Below, in pieces: positions 8,832 through 18,209 of a stretch of 64,000 nucleotides of DNA. Each line of letters starts with the position of its first letter. Position 1 is the first letter of the stretch. Made by a program: the position numbers and the translations under genes. The notes under the pieces are model-generated. The model ran no database searches and had not been told where the DNA came from. It saw only the letters and a list, made by a program, of their open reading frames with translations. This stretch comes from an uncultured Clostridia bacterium (GTDB taxonomy: Bacteria > Bacillota > Clostridia > Oscillospirales > Ruminococcaceae), in assembly GCA_947625155.1 (NCBI GenBank), contig CANQNG010000004.1, positions 1 through 64,000 on the forward strand, read 5' to 3'.

Positions 8832-9938
8832 TCATCCGTGTAATACAGCAAAGATCTGCCGCATGATCTTCCGGCTGTCATAAACTTCCCGTACCCGCTG
8901 TGCAGCGGCTTTCCCATAGGTCTCCCGGAGCGCAGGGTCGTCTGCCAGTTTCTGTATCGCCGCCGCAAGGGCATCCGCATCCAGCGGCGGCACGGTCAGC
9001 CCCGTTTTTCCGTGCAGGCTGACATAGGGGACACCCGTCGGGAGCGCCGTGTTGATCACAGGCTTCCCGTAGACCATAGCCTCCTGCTGCACAATGCCGA
9101 ACGCCTCGGAATTTGCCACAGACGGCAGCACCAGCATATCGCAGTCCGAGAAGGCAGCCTTGAGGTCTTTGTCGCTCAGTTTCCCTAAAAAATGCACGGG
9201 CAGCCCCTTTGCCATCCGCCGCAGTTCCTCTTCCTGCGCCCCCGTGCCGCAGAGGAACAGCTCACACCCCCGCACCCTGCGAAATGCCGTCAGCAGTATG
9301 TCCACGCCCTTATAATAGACCAGCCGCCCCACGAAAAGCACCTTGCAGCCTGCCGGATCCTGTAATTGCCCGGTCAGGATCGGCTTTCGCTCCGCCGAAA
9401 GGTAATGCCCGATGTCCAGCGGATAGGGGATGACACAGCATTTTTCCCGGAATGCCGGCAAAAACACAGAACTGTTGATATGCCCCTCCGTTGCCGTGAT
9501 AATGGCATCCGCCCGCTGTAAGAAGCGCAGCAGCACCGGCTGATAGAATTTGAGCAGCGTTTTCTGCCGGATAACATCGCTGTGCCAAGCGATCACGACC
9601 CGGCACTTGCAGCCGGAAAGCAGACAAGCCACATCGCCCGGCGGGAACGGCGTGTGGATCTCCACCACATCCGCCCACGCCGCCAGTTCCCGGAATTTCC
9701 GGAAAAAGGAAAACGAGACCGGACAGGAAAAATACGTCCCCCAGCTCCCGCAGCGGATGATCTCCACACCGTTGTCCCACTCTGTGGAAAAACCACCCCG
9801 TTCCTGACAGACGAGAACTTTCACCTCAGCGTCCGGATCATTCGCAAAATGCGCTGCCCGCTGTGCGACAAGCGTTTCAATGCCGCCGATGTGGGGCGGG
9901 TAGAATTTGTTGACCTCAAGAATTTTCAGCCGTTCCAT
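8832..9938 (-). CDS. Glycosyltransferase family 4
   Basis: 368 residues with the GT-B fold: N-terminal 'EVNKFYPPHIGGIET', C-terminal 'VLFVGRLVYYKGVDIL' and 'PSVANSEAFGIVQQEAM', which contains the donor-binding E-x7-E motif. The start is given as ATG 9938 because GAGGG precedes it at about 7 bases; an ATG at 9944 abuts that site. It begins just after the stop of the next upstream gene, so translation is probably coupled. In this cluster the donor is likely a GDP-sugar (mannose or D-rhamnose), by context only. Confidence 0.85.
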   Translation of the reverse strand: MERLKILEVNKFYPPHIGGIETLVAQRAAHFANDPDAEVKVLVCQERGGFSTEWDNGVEIIRCGSWGTYFSCPVSFSFFRKFRELAAWADVVEIHTPFPPGDVACLLSGCKCRVVIAWHSDVIRQKTLLKFYQPVLLRFLQRADAIITATEGHINSSVFLPAFREKCCVIPYPLDIGHYLSAERKPILTGQLQDPAGCKVLFVGRLVYYKGVDILLTAFRRVRGCELFLCGTGAQEEELRRMAKGLPVHFLGKLSDKDLKAAFSDCDMLVLPSVANSEAFGIVQQEAMVYGKPVINTALPTGVPYVSLHGKTGLTVPPLDADALAAAIQKLADDPALRETYGKAAAQRVREVYDSRKIMRQIFAVLHG

Positions 9939-9947
9939 GTGCATCCC

Positions 9948-11087
9948 TCAAAAAAGCTCCGTGTATACAGCATACAGGGCAGCGGCACTGTTTTCCCATG
10001 TGAATTGCTTTGCCCGTGCAAGCCCGTCCGTCCGCAGCTTTGCCCGGAGCGCCCCGTCCGTGAACAGCAGCCGCAGCCCGTCCGCAAGGGAAGCCGTGTC
10101 CTCCGCATTGACATAGACAGCCGCCTCCCCCGTCACTTCCGGCAAAGAAGCCGCATCCGACACCAGCACAGGCGTTCCGCAAGCCATCGCCTCCAGCGGC
10201 GGCATCCCGAAGCCCTCATACAAAGACGGGAACGTGAACGCCAGCGCCCCGCTCATCAGAGCGCAGAGATCTTCCTCTGCGATATAGTGCGTGAAAATGA
10301 CCCTTTCCCGCAGCTCCAGCGTCTGCACTTTCCGAAAAATGCTGTCATACAGCCACCCCTTTGCGCCTGCCAAAACGAGCTGTGGCGGCGTGTCAAAGTC
10401 CCTGCAAAAGACAGCGTAGGCATCGATCAGGCGTTCCAGATTTTTCCGGGGTTCGAGCGTGCCGAGGTAGAGGAAATACTTCTCCCCCACCCCGTAAGTT
10501 TCCCGCACCCGGCGCAGCTCTGCCGCATCCGTGACCGGATGAAACCGCCCCGCATCGACCCCGCACGGCACGACCCGGAGCTTTTCGGCGAACTGCGGAT
10601 AATACTTCACGATCTCCAGCCGTGAAAATTCCGAGTCCGTCACGATCCGGTCAGCCCGTTCCATCGACCGCACAAGCCCGACATCGAGCATCTGTTTCGT
10701 GCGCCCCCGGACGGTATCCGGATAGGCACGGTAGACCATGTCATGCACCGTGACCACGGTCTTTCCCCCGACACCGGGCGGAACGATATAGTTGAAAAAG
10801 TGCGTGAGATCCTGCTTCCCGAAAAACCATCGGTAGGGAACAGGCACGAACGAAGAGACTGCCCGGTACGCATACGCCGAGCCAAAAGCCCGCTTCTGCC
10901 CGGCATTTTCCGCAAGGTAGGGCGCAAGTTCCGCCTTGTGCTGCGCAAAATGCCGCAGGGCGAAATAGTTGAGCGTAAAGCGGTCCTCCGGGTGACGGGC
11001 GATCATCGCCTTCACCTGTCCTGCCTCACAATGACCGATACCCGTCATTCGCCCGAGCAGCGGCAGTGCATCGAATGCGATCTTCAT
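9948..11087 (-). CDS. Glycosyltransferase family 4, mannosyl/rhamnosyltransferase-like
   Basis: 379 residues. Visible GT-B elements are 'VVTVHDMVYRAYPDT', 'FLYLGTLEPRKNLERLI' and 'PSLYEGFGMPPLEAMACG'. The 'GTLEPRKN...EGFG.P' form is typical of mannosyltransferases acting on polysaccharide repeat units and of D-rhamnosyltransferases of A-band type. The start at 11087 overlaps the stop of the preceding small gene by 4 bp. With only two glycosyltransferases beside the initiating transferase, the repeat unit encoded here would be short, or further enzymes are elsewhere. Confidence 0.87.
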   Translation of the reverse strand: MKIAFDALPLLGRMTGIGHCEAGQVKAMIARHPEDRFTLNYFALRHFAQHKAELAPYLAENAGQKRAFGSAYAYRAVSSFVPVPYRWFFGKQDLTHFFNYIVPPGVGGKTVVTVHDMVYRAYPDTVRGRTKQMLDVGLVRSMERADRIVTDSEFSRLEIVKYYPQFAEKLRVVPCGVDAGRFHPVTDAAELRRVRETYGVGEKYFLYLGTLEPRKNLERLIDAYAVFCRDFDTPPQLVLAGAKGWLYDSIFRKVQTLELRERVIFTHYIAEEDLCALMSGALAFTFPSLYEGFGMPPLEAMACGTPVLVSDAASLPEVTGEAAVYVNAEDTASLADGLRLLFTDGALRAKLRTDGLARAKQFTWENSAAALYAVYTELF

Positions 11088-11323
11088 AGTTTCCCGATCA
11101 GTTCCTCCAGACAGGCTTTGACATCCTCCTGCCGGAAGCCGCCCATTTCCGTCTGGAACGGTTCGTCCGCAATGCGCCTTGCCTCTTCGGCAGCCTGTTC
11201 CCGGAACATCGAGCCGCTTTCCACGGCATCCGCCAATGCCATCAGGGCATCTATCCGCTGTAACACCTGCGCCCTGTTATAGCCTTTCCGGAAAGTGGTG
11301 CGGCGGAGTTGTGATCCACCCAT
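11084..11323 (-). CDS. Small DivIVA-like protein in the polysaccharide operon
   Basis: 79 residues. The N-terminal half 'TTFRKGYNRAQVLQRIDAL' resembles the GY-x-x-x-x-V motif of DivIVA/GpsB-type membrane-curvature proteins, and a second FR-x-x-x-V-x-x-x-(I/L)EEL segment follows near the C-terminus. There is no transmembrane segment. It starts 3 bp after gmd, with GGAGG overlapping the gmd end, and overlaps the next gene by 4 bp, so it is firmly in the operon. A role in placing the polysaccharide machinery is inference. It could also be an unrelated helical protein. Confidence 0.65.
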   Translation of the reverse strand: MGGSQLRRTTFRKGYNRAQVLQRIDALMALADAVESGSMFREQAAEEARRIADEPFQTEMGGFRQEDVKACLEELIGKL

Positions 11324-11326
11324 TGC

Positions 11327-12340
11327 TCAGACCTCCGCTTTCACAAGCTCCATGTCGTGGTACACCATGCGCTCCACCAGCTCCGTAAAGCTGATCTCCC
11401 GCTTCCAGCCGAGTTTCTCCTCTGCCTTTGCCGGATCTCCGAGCAGCACATCGACCTCTGCCGGGCGGAAGAACTGCTTGTTGACCTTGACAACGACCTT
11501 TCCCTCCGGTGTCTTGCCCACTTCATCGATGCCCTTGCCCTCCCACGTGAGGGGGATGCCAGCCGTCCGGAACGCGATCTCCGTGAATTCCCGGACGGTG
11601 CGGGTCTCGTTGGTCGCAATGACATAATCATCCGGCGCATCCTGCTGTAACATCAGCCACATCGCACGCACATAGTCTTTAGAATGCCCCCAGTCCCGTC
11701 TGGAATCGAGATTGCCCAGTTCCACGCAGTCCTGCACGCCAAGTTTGATCGCAGCAGCGGCATGGGAGATCTTCCGGGTGACGAATTCCATGCCCCGGCG
11801 TTCCGACTCATGGTTGAACAGGATGCCCGAACAAGCGAACATACCATAGCTCTCCCGGTAATTTTTAGTGATCCAATGTCCATAGAGCTTTGCCACACCG
11901 TAGGGACTTCTGGGGTAGAACGGGGTCTTTTCCGTCTGCGGCATCTCCTGCACCAGCCCAAACATTTCGGATGTAGAAGCCTGATAGAAACGGCATTCCG
12001 GCTTGACGAGGCGGATCGCCTCCAGCATATTCGTCACACCGATGGCATCGATCTCAGCCGTGCTGAGCGGTGTGTCCCAGCTCGTCGCAACAAAAGACTG
12101 CGCTGCCAGATTATAGACCTCGTCTGCCTGTGAGATGCGCATTGCCGAGATCAGCGAAACGGGGTCGGTCATATCCGCATAGATCAGGTGTACCCTGTCC
12201 TTGAGGTGTGCGATATTGCCGTGATCGACCGTTGCCTTGCGCCGCCAGATCCCGTAGACCTCATAGCCCTTTTCCAGCAGCAGTTCTGCCAGATACGAAC
12301 CGTCCTGTCCGGTAATGCCCGTGATAAGTGCGTGTTTCAT
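11327..12340 (-). CDS. gmd: GDP-mannose 4,6-dehydratase
   Basis: 337 residues. It converts GDP-D-mannose to GDP-4-keto-6-deoxy-D-mannose. Cofactor loop '[16 protein letters not shown]', catalytic 'STSEMFG' and '[12 protein letters not shown]', the substrate segment '[18 protein letters not shown]' and '[17 protein letters not shown]' are all family hallmarks. The product feeds Rmd, encoded in the same operon. Located between manC and the small DivIVA-like gene. Confidence 0.95.
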   Translation of the reverse strand: MKHALITGITGQDGSYLAELLLEKGYEVYGIWRRKATVDHGNIAHLKDRVHLIYADMTDPVSLISAMRISQADEVYNLAAQSFVATSWDTPLSTAEIDAIGVTNMLEAIRLVKPECRFYQASTSEMFGLVQEMPQTEKTPFYPRSPYGVAKLYGHWITKNYRESYGMFACSGILFNHESERRGMEFVTRKISHAAAAIKLGVQDCVELGNLDSRRDWGHSKDYVRAMWLMLQQDAPDDYVIATNETRTVREFTEIAFRTAGIPLTWEGKGIDEVGKTPEGKVVVKVNKQFFRPAEVDVLLGDPAKAEEKLGWKREISFTELVERMVYHDMELVKAEV

Positions 12341-12363
12341 GCTCTTTCCTCCTGAATTTCTGC

Positions 12364-13434
12364 TTACAGCAATGAAGTTTTCCCCTGTTCCCGCAGGGAA
12401 GCCAGTATTTTCTTGATGTCCTGTGTACTGTTCTTGTTGCAGACGAGCAGGGCATCCGGTGTATCCACAATGACCATATCCTCCAGCCCCAGCACAGCGA
12501 CCGTGCGCTCACCGGCGCAGACCGTACACCGCCGGGAATCCACGCTCACCACGTCCCCGGAGAACATGTTCCCCTGCGTGTCCGTGGGATTGATGCGTTC
12601 GAGGGCGAGCCAGCTCCCCACATCATCCCAGCCGAAACTGCCGGGAATGGTACAGATGCTGTCCGCCTTTTCCATGATGCCGAGATCCACGGACTGTGCG
12701 GGCAGCTTACAGAACGCCTCATTCAGCACTGCCTCAAATCCCGGCGTTCCATAGGCATCTGCGATCGGCATCAGCCCGTCATACAGGTCGGGCATATGTT
12801 CCCGGATATTGAACAGGATGGAAGAGGCTTTCCAGATGAACATACCGCTGTTCCAGAGGTAGTTGCCCTCTTTCAGGTAAGAACGGGCAGTGGACAGATC
12901 GGGCTTTTCCACAAAGCGCTCCACCTGATAGACCCCGTTCCTGCCGCTGCCCCGTACATATTGGATATAGCCGTAGCCGGTTTCCGGGTAGGTAGGCGTG
13001 ATGCCGAGCGTGACCAGATTCCTGCCGTTTTCCGCAGCCAGCACTGCCCGCCGGAGCGTATCAAGGTACATATCCTCCGACCGGATGAGATGGTCGGACG
13101 GCAGCACGAGCATGACAGCATCGCCGTATTTTTTCCGGATGACCGAAGCCGCAAGCCCGATACAGGGCGCTGTGTTGCGGGGGCAAGGCTCAAACAGCAC
13201 ATTCTCTGCCGGCAGTTCCGGAAGCTGTTCAGCGATCCGTTCCCGGTAAGCCGCATTGGTGACAAGATACACATCCGCCTGTGCCACAAGCGGCGCAAGG
13301 CGTTTGACCGTCTTTTGCAGCATCGTTTCCCCGTCCGAGGTGAGGGACAGGAATTGCTTCGGGCAGGAAGTCCGGCTTTTCGGCCAGAAACGCTCTCCCT
13401 TGCCGCCTGCCATAATGACAGCGGTGAGTTTCAT
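12364..13434 (-). CDS. manC: Mannose-1-phosphate guanylyltransferase
   Basis: 356 residues, the single-domain form without a C-terminal phosphomannose isomerase. The nucleotidyltransferase signature '[14 protein letters not shown]' is at the N-terminus, followed by 'FVEKPD' and 'NSGMFIWK'. It makes GDP-mannose for Gmd. The separate isomerase may be the ManA-type enzyme at 52.0 kb. The start overlaps the stop of the sugar-phosphate transferase gene by 4 bp. I do not see a phosphomannomutase gene in the window. Confidence 0.94.
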   Translation of the reverse strand: MKLTAVIMAGGKGERFWPKSRTSCPKQFLSLTSDGETMLQKTVKRLAPLVAQADVYLVTNAAYRERIAEQLPELPAENVLFEPCPRNTAPCIGLAASVIRKKYGDAVMLVLPSDHLIRSEDMYLDTLRRAVLAAENGRNLVTLGITPTYPETGYGYIQYVRGSGRNGVYQVERFVEKPDLSTARSYLKEGNYLWNSGMFIWKASSILFNIREHMPDLYDGLMPIADAYGTPGFEAVLNEAFCKLPAQSVDLGIMEKADSICTIPGSFGWDDVGSWLALERINPTDTQGNMFSGDVVSVDSRRCTVCAGERTVAVLGLEDMVIVDTPDALLVCNKNSTQDIKKILASLREQGKTSLL

Positions 13435-14831
13435 GAGTCGTCCTCCTTTTTCTGTTCCTGCCTGTCTCCCGCGATCTCCGGCGGGAGCAGTTCGGCGTTG
13501 TTCTTTGCCGGGAACAGCATGGTTTTCAGCGTCATCAGCACGATCTGGATGTCCTTGAGCATGGAATAGCTTTCAATGTACATCAGATCCATCCGCAGCT
13601 TATCATAGGGTGTCGTATCATATGCCCCCGTCACCTGCGCATAGCCGGTCAGCCCGGCTTTGATATGCAGGCGGAAGCGGAATTCGGGGATCGTTTTCTC
13701 GTAGGCTTCACAAAGTTCCGGGCGTTCGGGGCGTGGACCGACCACGGACATATCGCCCTTCAGGATATTGAACAGCTGCGGCAGCTCGTCCAGTCTGCAC
13801 CGCCGGAGGATCTTTCCCACGGGCGTGATGCGTTCGTCATCCTCTCCGGCAAGCTGTGCGCCGTTCTGTTCGGCATCCGGGATCATGCTGCGAAATTTGA
13901 TGACGTGAAACACCCTGCCGCCCTCCGTCAGGCGTTTCTGCCGATAGAACACAGGTCCGCCGTCACAGAGCTTGACGGCTATGGCGCATGCCAGCATGAG
14001 CGGCGACAGCAAAAGCAGCGCCGGAACAGAAAAGCACAGGTCAAAGATCCGCTTCATGAGCCGCTGTTCAAAGGTCAGCCCGTAATTCCGGCACAGCAGC
14101 AGCGGCGTGTCAAACAGCCGGATATCCTCTGCGCCCCTTAAGATAATATCGGCGATCTTGGGCACGATATACGCCCGCAGGCGGTGATCAAAGCAAAATT
14201 TGAGGAGATCGTTGCGCATCTGCGAGGGGATGTCGTGGATGATCACCCCGTCATATTGCTGTATCTTTTCACAGATCACGTCCATATCCTTGAGGGCGCT
14301 GATGGATTCGCAGATCATATACTTGTCCACCCGCAGACTCATTTTGGTGACGAGGGCTGCCGCTGCCGGGCTGCCGTAGACGATGATGAGCCGCCTTGGG
14401 GGATAGAGCAGGAAATAGAGCCGCTGCGCAAGCAGCGTCCAGCAGACCAGCACCGCAAGTTCCTGAATGGTGAGCAGTATCATCGGTCTAAGCTGCACAA
14501 GATCCCGGGCGATCAGACTGAGCTGCAAATATGTCAGCACATTCGAGCCGAGCATGGACAGCACCTGCGAGACAAGCACGTCCGTCCGCCGCAGATACCC
14601 GACCTTGAAGCCGCCGTAGACCTTGAAAAAGAGATAGAGCAGCACAGCATAGATCGCGATCACGACCCAGTTGCCCCGCCGATAAAACGGCAGTGCCAGC
14701 ACCGGATAGTAGTACGTATACCAGATATAGCCGAACAGCATCGTCAGCAGCCCGACCAGCAGCACGGCAGAAAAAAAGGAAAAAATGCGCTTATATTGTT
14801 CCCGGTCCGTGGGATAGCTTCGTTTTTGCAA
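13431..14831 (-). CDS. Undecaprenyl-phosphate sugar phosphotransferase, first gene of the polysaccharide operon
   Basis: 466 residues. The N-terminal half has about four to five hydrophobic helices and a CoA-binding-like domain ('LIIVYGSPAAAAL'). The C-terminal catalytic domain from about residue 265 carries 'KRIFDLCFSVPALLLLSPLM', 'VFYRQKRLTEGG', 'KFRSM', 'RRCRLDELPQLFNILKGDM' and 'VGPRPERPE'. These enzymes load the first sugar-1-phosphate onto undecaprenyl phosphate at the inner face of the membrane and so start each repeat unit. The sugar (glucose or galactose is common) cannot be read from sequence. Driven by a consensus promoter. Confidence 0.93.
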   Translation of the reverse strand: MQKRSYPTDREQYKRIFSFFSAVLLVGLLTMLFGYIWYTYYYPVLALPFYRRGNWVVIAIYAVLLYLFFKVYGGFKVGYLRRTDVLVSQVLSMLGSNVLTYLQLSLIARDLVQLRPMILLTIQELAVLVCWTLLAQRLYFLLYPPRRLIIVYGSPAAAALVTKMSLRVDKYMICESISALKDMDVICEKIQQYDGVIIHDIPSQMRNDLLKFCFDHRLRAYIVPKIADIILRGAEDIRLFDTPLLLCRNYGLTFEQRLMKRIFDLCFSVPALLLLSPLMLACAIAVKLCDGGPVFYRQKRLTEGGRVFHVIKFRSMIPDAEQNGAQLAGEDDERITPVGKILRRCRLDELPQLFNILKGDMSVVGPRPERPELCEAYEKTIPEFRFRLHIKAGLTGYAQVTGAYDTTPYDKLRMDLMYIESYSMLKDIQIVLMTLKTMLFPAKNNAELLPPEIAGDRQEQKKEDDS

Positions 14832-14902
14832 GTGTGTTCTCTCCTTTATCCGGCAAAGCCGGGGCAGTATCCTGTTTCTGTCTTTGGATATTCCTTTTTT
14901 TT

Positions 14903-14932
14903 ATTATAGCAAACACACGCCCTGCCTGTCAA
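14903..14932 (-). promoter_or_regulatory. Promoter of the polysaccharide operon
   Basis: Minus strand: TTGACA (14932-14927), 18-bp spacer, TATAAT (14908-14903). It is the only clear promoter for the eight genes down to 7516. Confidence 0.8.
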
Positions 14933-15004
14933 TAGAAAAACCAAAAAAAGTAAGACACTGACCCTTTCTCCGGCACAGATCTTCGGAAAGGCACAAAAAA
15001 AGTG

Positions 15005-15033
15005 TTGCATTTCCTGATATGTTATGGTATAAT
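15005..15033 (+). promoter_or_regulatory. glmS promoter
   Basis: TTGCAT (15005-15010), 17-bp spacer, TATAAT (15028-15033) with TGG extension. The transcript would start near 15040, leaving about 30 nt of leader. That is too short for a glmS ribozyme. Confidence 0.8.
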
Positions 15034-15069
15034 GTAAAGTGTATCATGATCTGAAAGGAGAACACAGCT

Positions 15070-16899
15070 ATGTGTGGAATCGTTGGATATGCAGGATACC
15101 GGGACTGTACAGAAGTACTCATGGAGGGACTTTCCCGGCTGGAATACAGGGGCTATGACTCCGCCGGCATTGCCGTCTTTGAGGACGATACGATCCGTGT
15201 CGCCAAATCCAAGGGCAGGCTGGCGGACTTAACTGAAAAAATGCAGGAAGAGGGCAGACCGGAGGGACATGCCGGCATCGGGCACACCCGCTGGGCAACA
15301 CACGGCGAACCGTCCGACCGCAATTCCCACCCGCACGGCGGCGGCTGTGTCACCATCGTCCACAATGGTATCATCGAGAATTACAAAAAGCTGAAAGAAT
15401 TCCTGCTGTCCAAGGGCAGAGCATTCGAGAGCGACACGGACACGGAGGTCGTGGCACAGCTTCTGGACTACTACTATCTCAACAGCCCCGGCAACCCGGT
15501 AGACGCTATCATCCGCACCATGAAAGAACTGGAGGGTTCGTATGCACTGGGCGTGGTGTTTGCGGATTTCCCGGATATGGTCTTTGCCCTGCGCAAGGAA
15601 AGCCCCCTCATCGTGGGCGTTGGCGAAGGGGAGAACTTCATTGCCTCGGACGTGACGGCGATCCTGCGCTACACCAAGAACTACTATCTGCTGGAACAGG
15701 GCGAGATCGCCGTCCTCACCGCCAAAAAGGCGACGATCTATGACACCCACTATCAGAAAATTCAGAAAGAACTGAAAACTGCCGACTGGGACATTTCCGC
15801 AGCCGAAAAGTGCGGCTATGCACATTTCATGCTCAAGGAGATCCACGAACAGCCGACAGCCGTCAAGACGACTATCACCCCCCGCATCACAGACGGCATG
15901 CCCGACCTGACCGAATGCGGCATCACGCCGGAGACCCTGCTGAAATTCCGGCAGATCCACATCGTTGCCTGCGGCACGGCAATGCACGCCGGCATCGTGG
16001 GCAGGTATGTCATCGAGAAGCTGGCACACGTGCCGGTCAATGTCGATATCGCATCCGAATTCCGCTACAGAGAGCCGCTGGTAGGAGAGGGCGATCTGGT
16101 CATCATCATTTCGCAGTCCGGTGAGACTGCCGACAGCCTTGCCGCCATGCGCCTTGCCAAGGAACTGGGGGCAAAGACCCTTGCCATCGTCAATGCCAAG
16201 GGCAGCTCCATCGCACGGGAAGCGGATATGCTCATCTACACCCATGCCGGTCCGGAGATCGCCGTTGCCTCTACCAAGGCATACATGGTACAGATCGCTG
16301 TCATGTACCTGTTCGCCTTTGAGCTGGCGCTGGCAAACGGTTCGATCAGTGAGGCAGAATGCCGCCGCCTGACGGCATTATTACAGGAAGTGCCGGAGCA
16401 GATCGAGCATATTCTGGCACACAAGGAGATGACACAGCTCATCGCCTCGGAGCTGATCACGGCAGACAGCCTGCTGTACATCGGCAGAGGACTGGACTAT
16501 GCCCTGAGCATGGAGGGTTCTCTGAAGCTGAAAGAACTTTCCTACATCCACTCCGAATCCTACGCAGCCGGGGAACTGAAGCACGGCACGATCTCCCTCA
16601 TCACGGAGAATATGCCCGTCATCGCCGTTGCCACGCAGACAAAGCTGCTCGAAAAGACCATCAGCAATATCAAGGAAGTCAAAGCACGGGGCGCAAAGGT
16701 CATCGTCGTATGCAAGGAGAGCTATGGGCTGGAACAGGACGTAGCCGACCTGCGTTTCAGCGTGCCGGACTTTGAGGATATTCTGATGCCGATGCTGGCA
16801 GTCGTGCCGCTGCAGCTCATCGCCTACTATACTGCCGTACACAAGGGAACAGACGTGGATAAGCCCCGGAATCTGGCAAAATCCGTGACCGTGGAGTAA
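15070..16899 (+). CDS. glmS: Glutamine-fructose-6-phosphate aminotransferase (isomerizing)
   Basis: 609 residues. It makes glucosamine-6-phosphate from fructose-6-phosphate and glutamine, feeding peptidoglycan precursors. The glutaminase domain begins 'MCGIVGYAG', whose Cys2 is the nucleophile; 'GIGHTRWATHGEP' follows. Two SIS domains occupy the C-terminal part, with 'SQSGETADSLAA' and 'ELSYIHSESYAAGELKHG'. It heads a long plus-strand run; the next gene starts 6 bp after its stop. Unlike many Firmicute glmS genes it is not preceded by a ribozyme. Confidence 0.97.
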   Translation: MCGIVGYAGYRDCTEVLMEGLSRLEYRGYDSAGIAVFEDDTIRVAKSKGRLADLTEKMQEEGRPEGHAGIGHTRWATHGEPSDRNSHPHGGGCVTIVHNGIIENYKKLKEFLLSKGRAFESDTDTEVVAQLLDYYYLNSPGNPVDAIIRTMKELEGSYALGVVFADFPDMVFALRKESPLIVGVGEGENFIASDVTAILRYTKNYYLLEQGEIAVLTAKKATIYDTHYQKIQKELKTADWDISAAEKCGYAHFMLKEIHEQPTAVKTTITPRITDGMPDLTECGITPETLLKFRQIHIVACGTAMHAGIVGRYVIEKLAHVPVNVDIASEFRYREPLVGEGDLVIIISQSGETADSLAAMRLAKELGAKTLAIVNAKGSSIAREADMLIYTHAGPEIAVASTKAYMVQIAVMYLFAFELALANGSISEAECRRLTALLQEVPEQIEHILAHKEMTQLIASELITADSLLYIGRGLDYALSMEGSLKLKELSYIHSESYAAGELKHGTISLITENMPVIAVATQTKLLEKTISNIKEVKARGAKVIVVCKESYGLEQDVADLRFSVPDFEDILMPMLAVVPLQLIAYYTAVHKGTDVDKPRNLAKSVTVE

Positions 16900-16905
16900 G
16901 AAGGC

Positions 16906-18198
16906 TTGAAAAAACGTTCACTACTGTTTGCGGCACTGCTCCTGACAGCTCTGCCGCTGCCTGTCCATGCGGAGGAGGAAACAGCCCCCTCCGCCGGACC
17001 GACCGAACCGCCGCTGTTCAGCTACGGGCTCGATGCGGAGGGGCATGCGGAACTGACAGATTTTCTCCCGTCCGGAGAATTTACAGGTGCCGTCAACATC
17101 CCGTCCGAGATCGACGGACATATCGTAGACTACATCGGGGCAAACTGCTTTCAGGATGCAAGCGGTGTCACGTCCGTCACCATTCCCGCAACGGTCACGG
17201 ATATGGGGGAGAATGTATTTTTAGGCTGCACAGCACTGGATACGGTGCAGGTGGCAGCGGATAACCCCTATTATTCCGTAACGGACGGCGTGCTTTACGC
17301 TGACGGCGGAAAGCTGCTCTGCCTGTATCCTGCCGCAGGGGCGGCAGTGCAGTTCACGGTGCCGCAGGGCGTGGAGGAGATCGCAGCAGGAGCTTTCGGC
17401 TATGCACAGCGCTTGCAGGAAGTCATCCTCCCGGAAGGCGTGCGCTATGTGGACAGCTATGCCTTTGCCTTTTCGGGCATTGAACGGGTGGAGATCGCCG
17501 GGAGCGTTCTGGAGCTGGAAGAATTTTCCTTTGCCAACTGCTTTCTTCTGAAAGAAGCCGTACTGCATCCGGGTATCCAGAAGATCGGGAATGCCGCATT
17601 CTACCACTGCACAGCACTGGAACAGATCACCTTGCCGGATACCCTTGCCGCTGTCGGGGCATATGCTTTCTGCGGCACGGGGCTGACCCATATCCTCGTT
17701 CCGGCATCCGTGGAGACGATCTCCGACTGTGCCTTTGGCTATACCGGGAACCCGGCAGACGGCATCACAGCCGTGCCGGACTTTGCGATCTACGGCGATC
17801 CGTCCTCGGCGGCGCAGACCTATGCCACGGAGCACCATGTTCCGTTTTTCTCCGCAGAGGAAGCCCCGCCCGAGACCACAGCGCCGACAGAGAGCGTTCC
17901 CACCGAAGCGGCTGCCCGCAATGCGGTACACAGGTTCTCCGACCAAGTCGGCAAGCCGGCAGACTGGACACATATCATCGGGGCAGGGCTGTTCCGCAAC
18001 CCGAAAGTACTGTGGATGCTTGGCATCGGCGGCGGAACGGCGCTGATCCTTTCCGCTGTGCTGCTGATCTTCTACCTGAAAAAGCCGAAGCGCAAGCCTA
18101 TTCCCACAGAAACGGCACAGACAGAAGCCGTGCCGGAAAAAACCGATGCTGCACAGGAGACCCCGGTCGAAGAGGAAGTATCCCAAGAATTGCATTAG
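16906..18198 (+). CDS. Secreted, membrane-anchored BspA-type leucine-rich-repeat protein 1
   Basis: 430 residues. The start is a TTG at 16906 after AGAAGG; no ATG is available near the signal peptide (residues 1-22, ending PVHA). LRR_5/BspA-like repeats fill about residues 45-300, recurring as 'ITSVTIPATVTDMGENVF' type units with the pattern G-C-x-x-L. A Pro/Thr-rich stretch and one C-terminal transmembrane helix (about 366-388) with a short charged tail follow. The LRR domain should be displayed outside the cell. First of three tandem paralogues between glmS and prfB. Ligand unknown; BspA proteins commonly bind host or matrix proteins. Confidence 0.85.
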   Translation: MKKRSLLFAALLLTALPLPVHAEEETAPSAGPTEPPLFSYGLDAEGHAELTDFLPSGEFTGAVNIPSEIDGHIVDYIGANCFQDASGVTSVTIPATVTDMGENVFLGCTALDTVQVAADNPYYSVTDGVLYADGGKLLCLYPAAGAAVQFTVPQGVEEIAAGAFGYAQRLQEVILPEGVRYVDSYAFAFSGIERVEIAGSVLELEEFSFANCFLLKEAVLHPGIQKIGNAAFYHCTALEQITLPDTLAAVGAYAFCGTGLTHILVPASVETISDCAFGYTGNPADGITAVPDFAIYGDPSSAAQTYATEHHVPFFSAEEAPPETTAPTESVPTEAAARNAVHRFSDQVGKPADWTHIIGAGLFRNPKVLWMLGIGGGTALILSAVLLIFYLKKPKRKPIPTETAQTEAVPEKTDAAQETPVEEEVSQELH

Positions 18199-18209
18199 GA
18201 GCGTTATAT

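Noticed and set aside
14832-15069. glmS ribozyme upstream of glmS
   Set aside because: Promoter hexamers at 15005-15033 leave about 30 nt of leader, and no ribozyme core was recognised.
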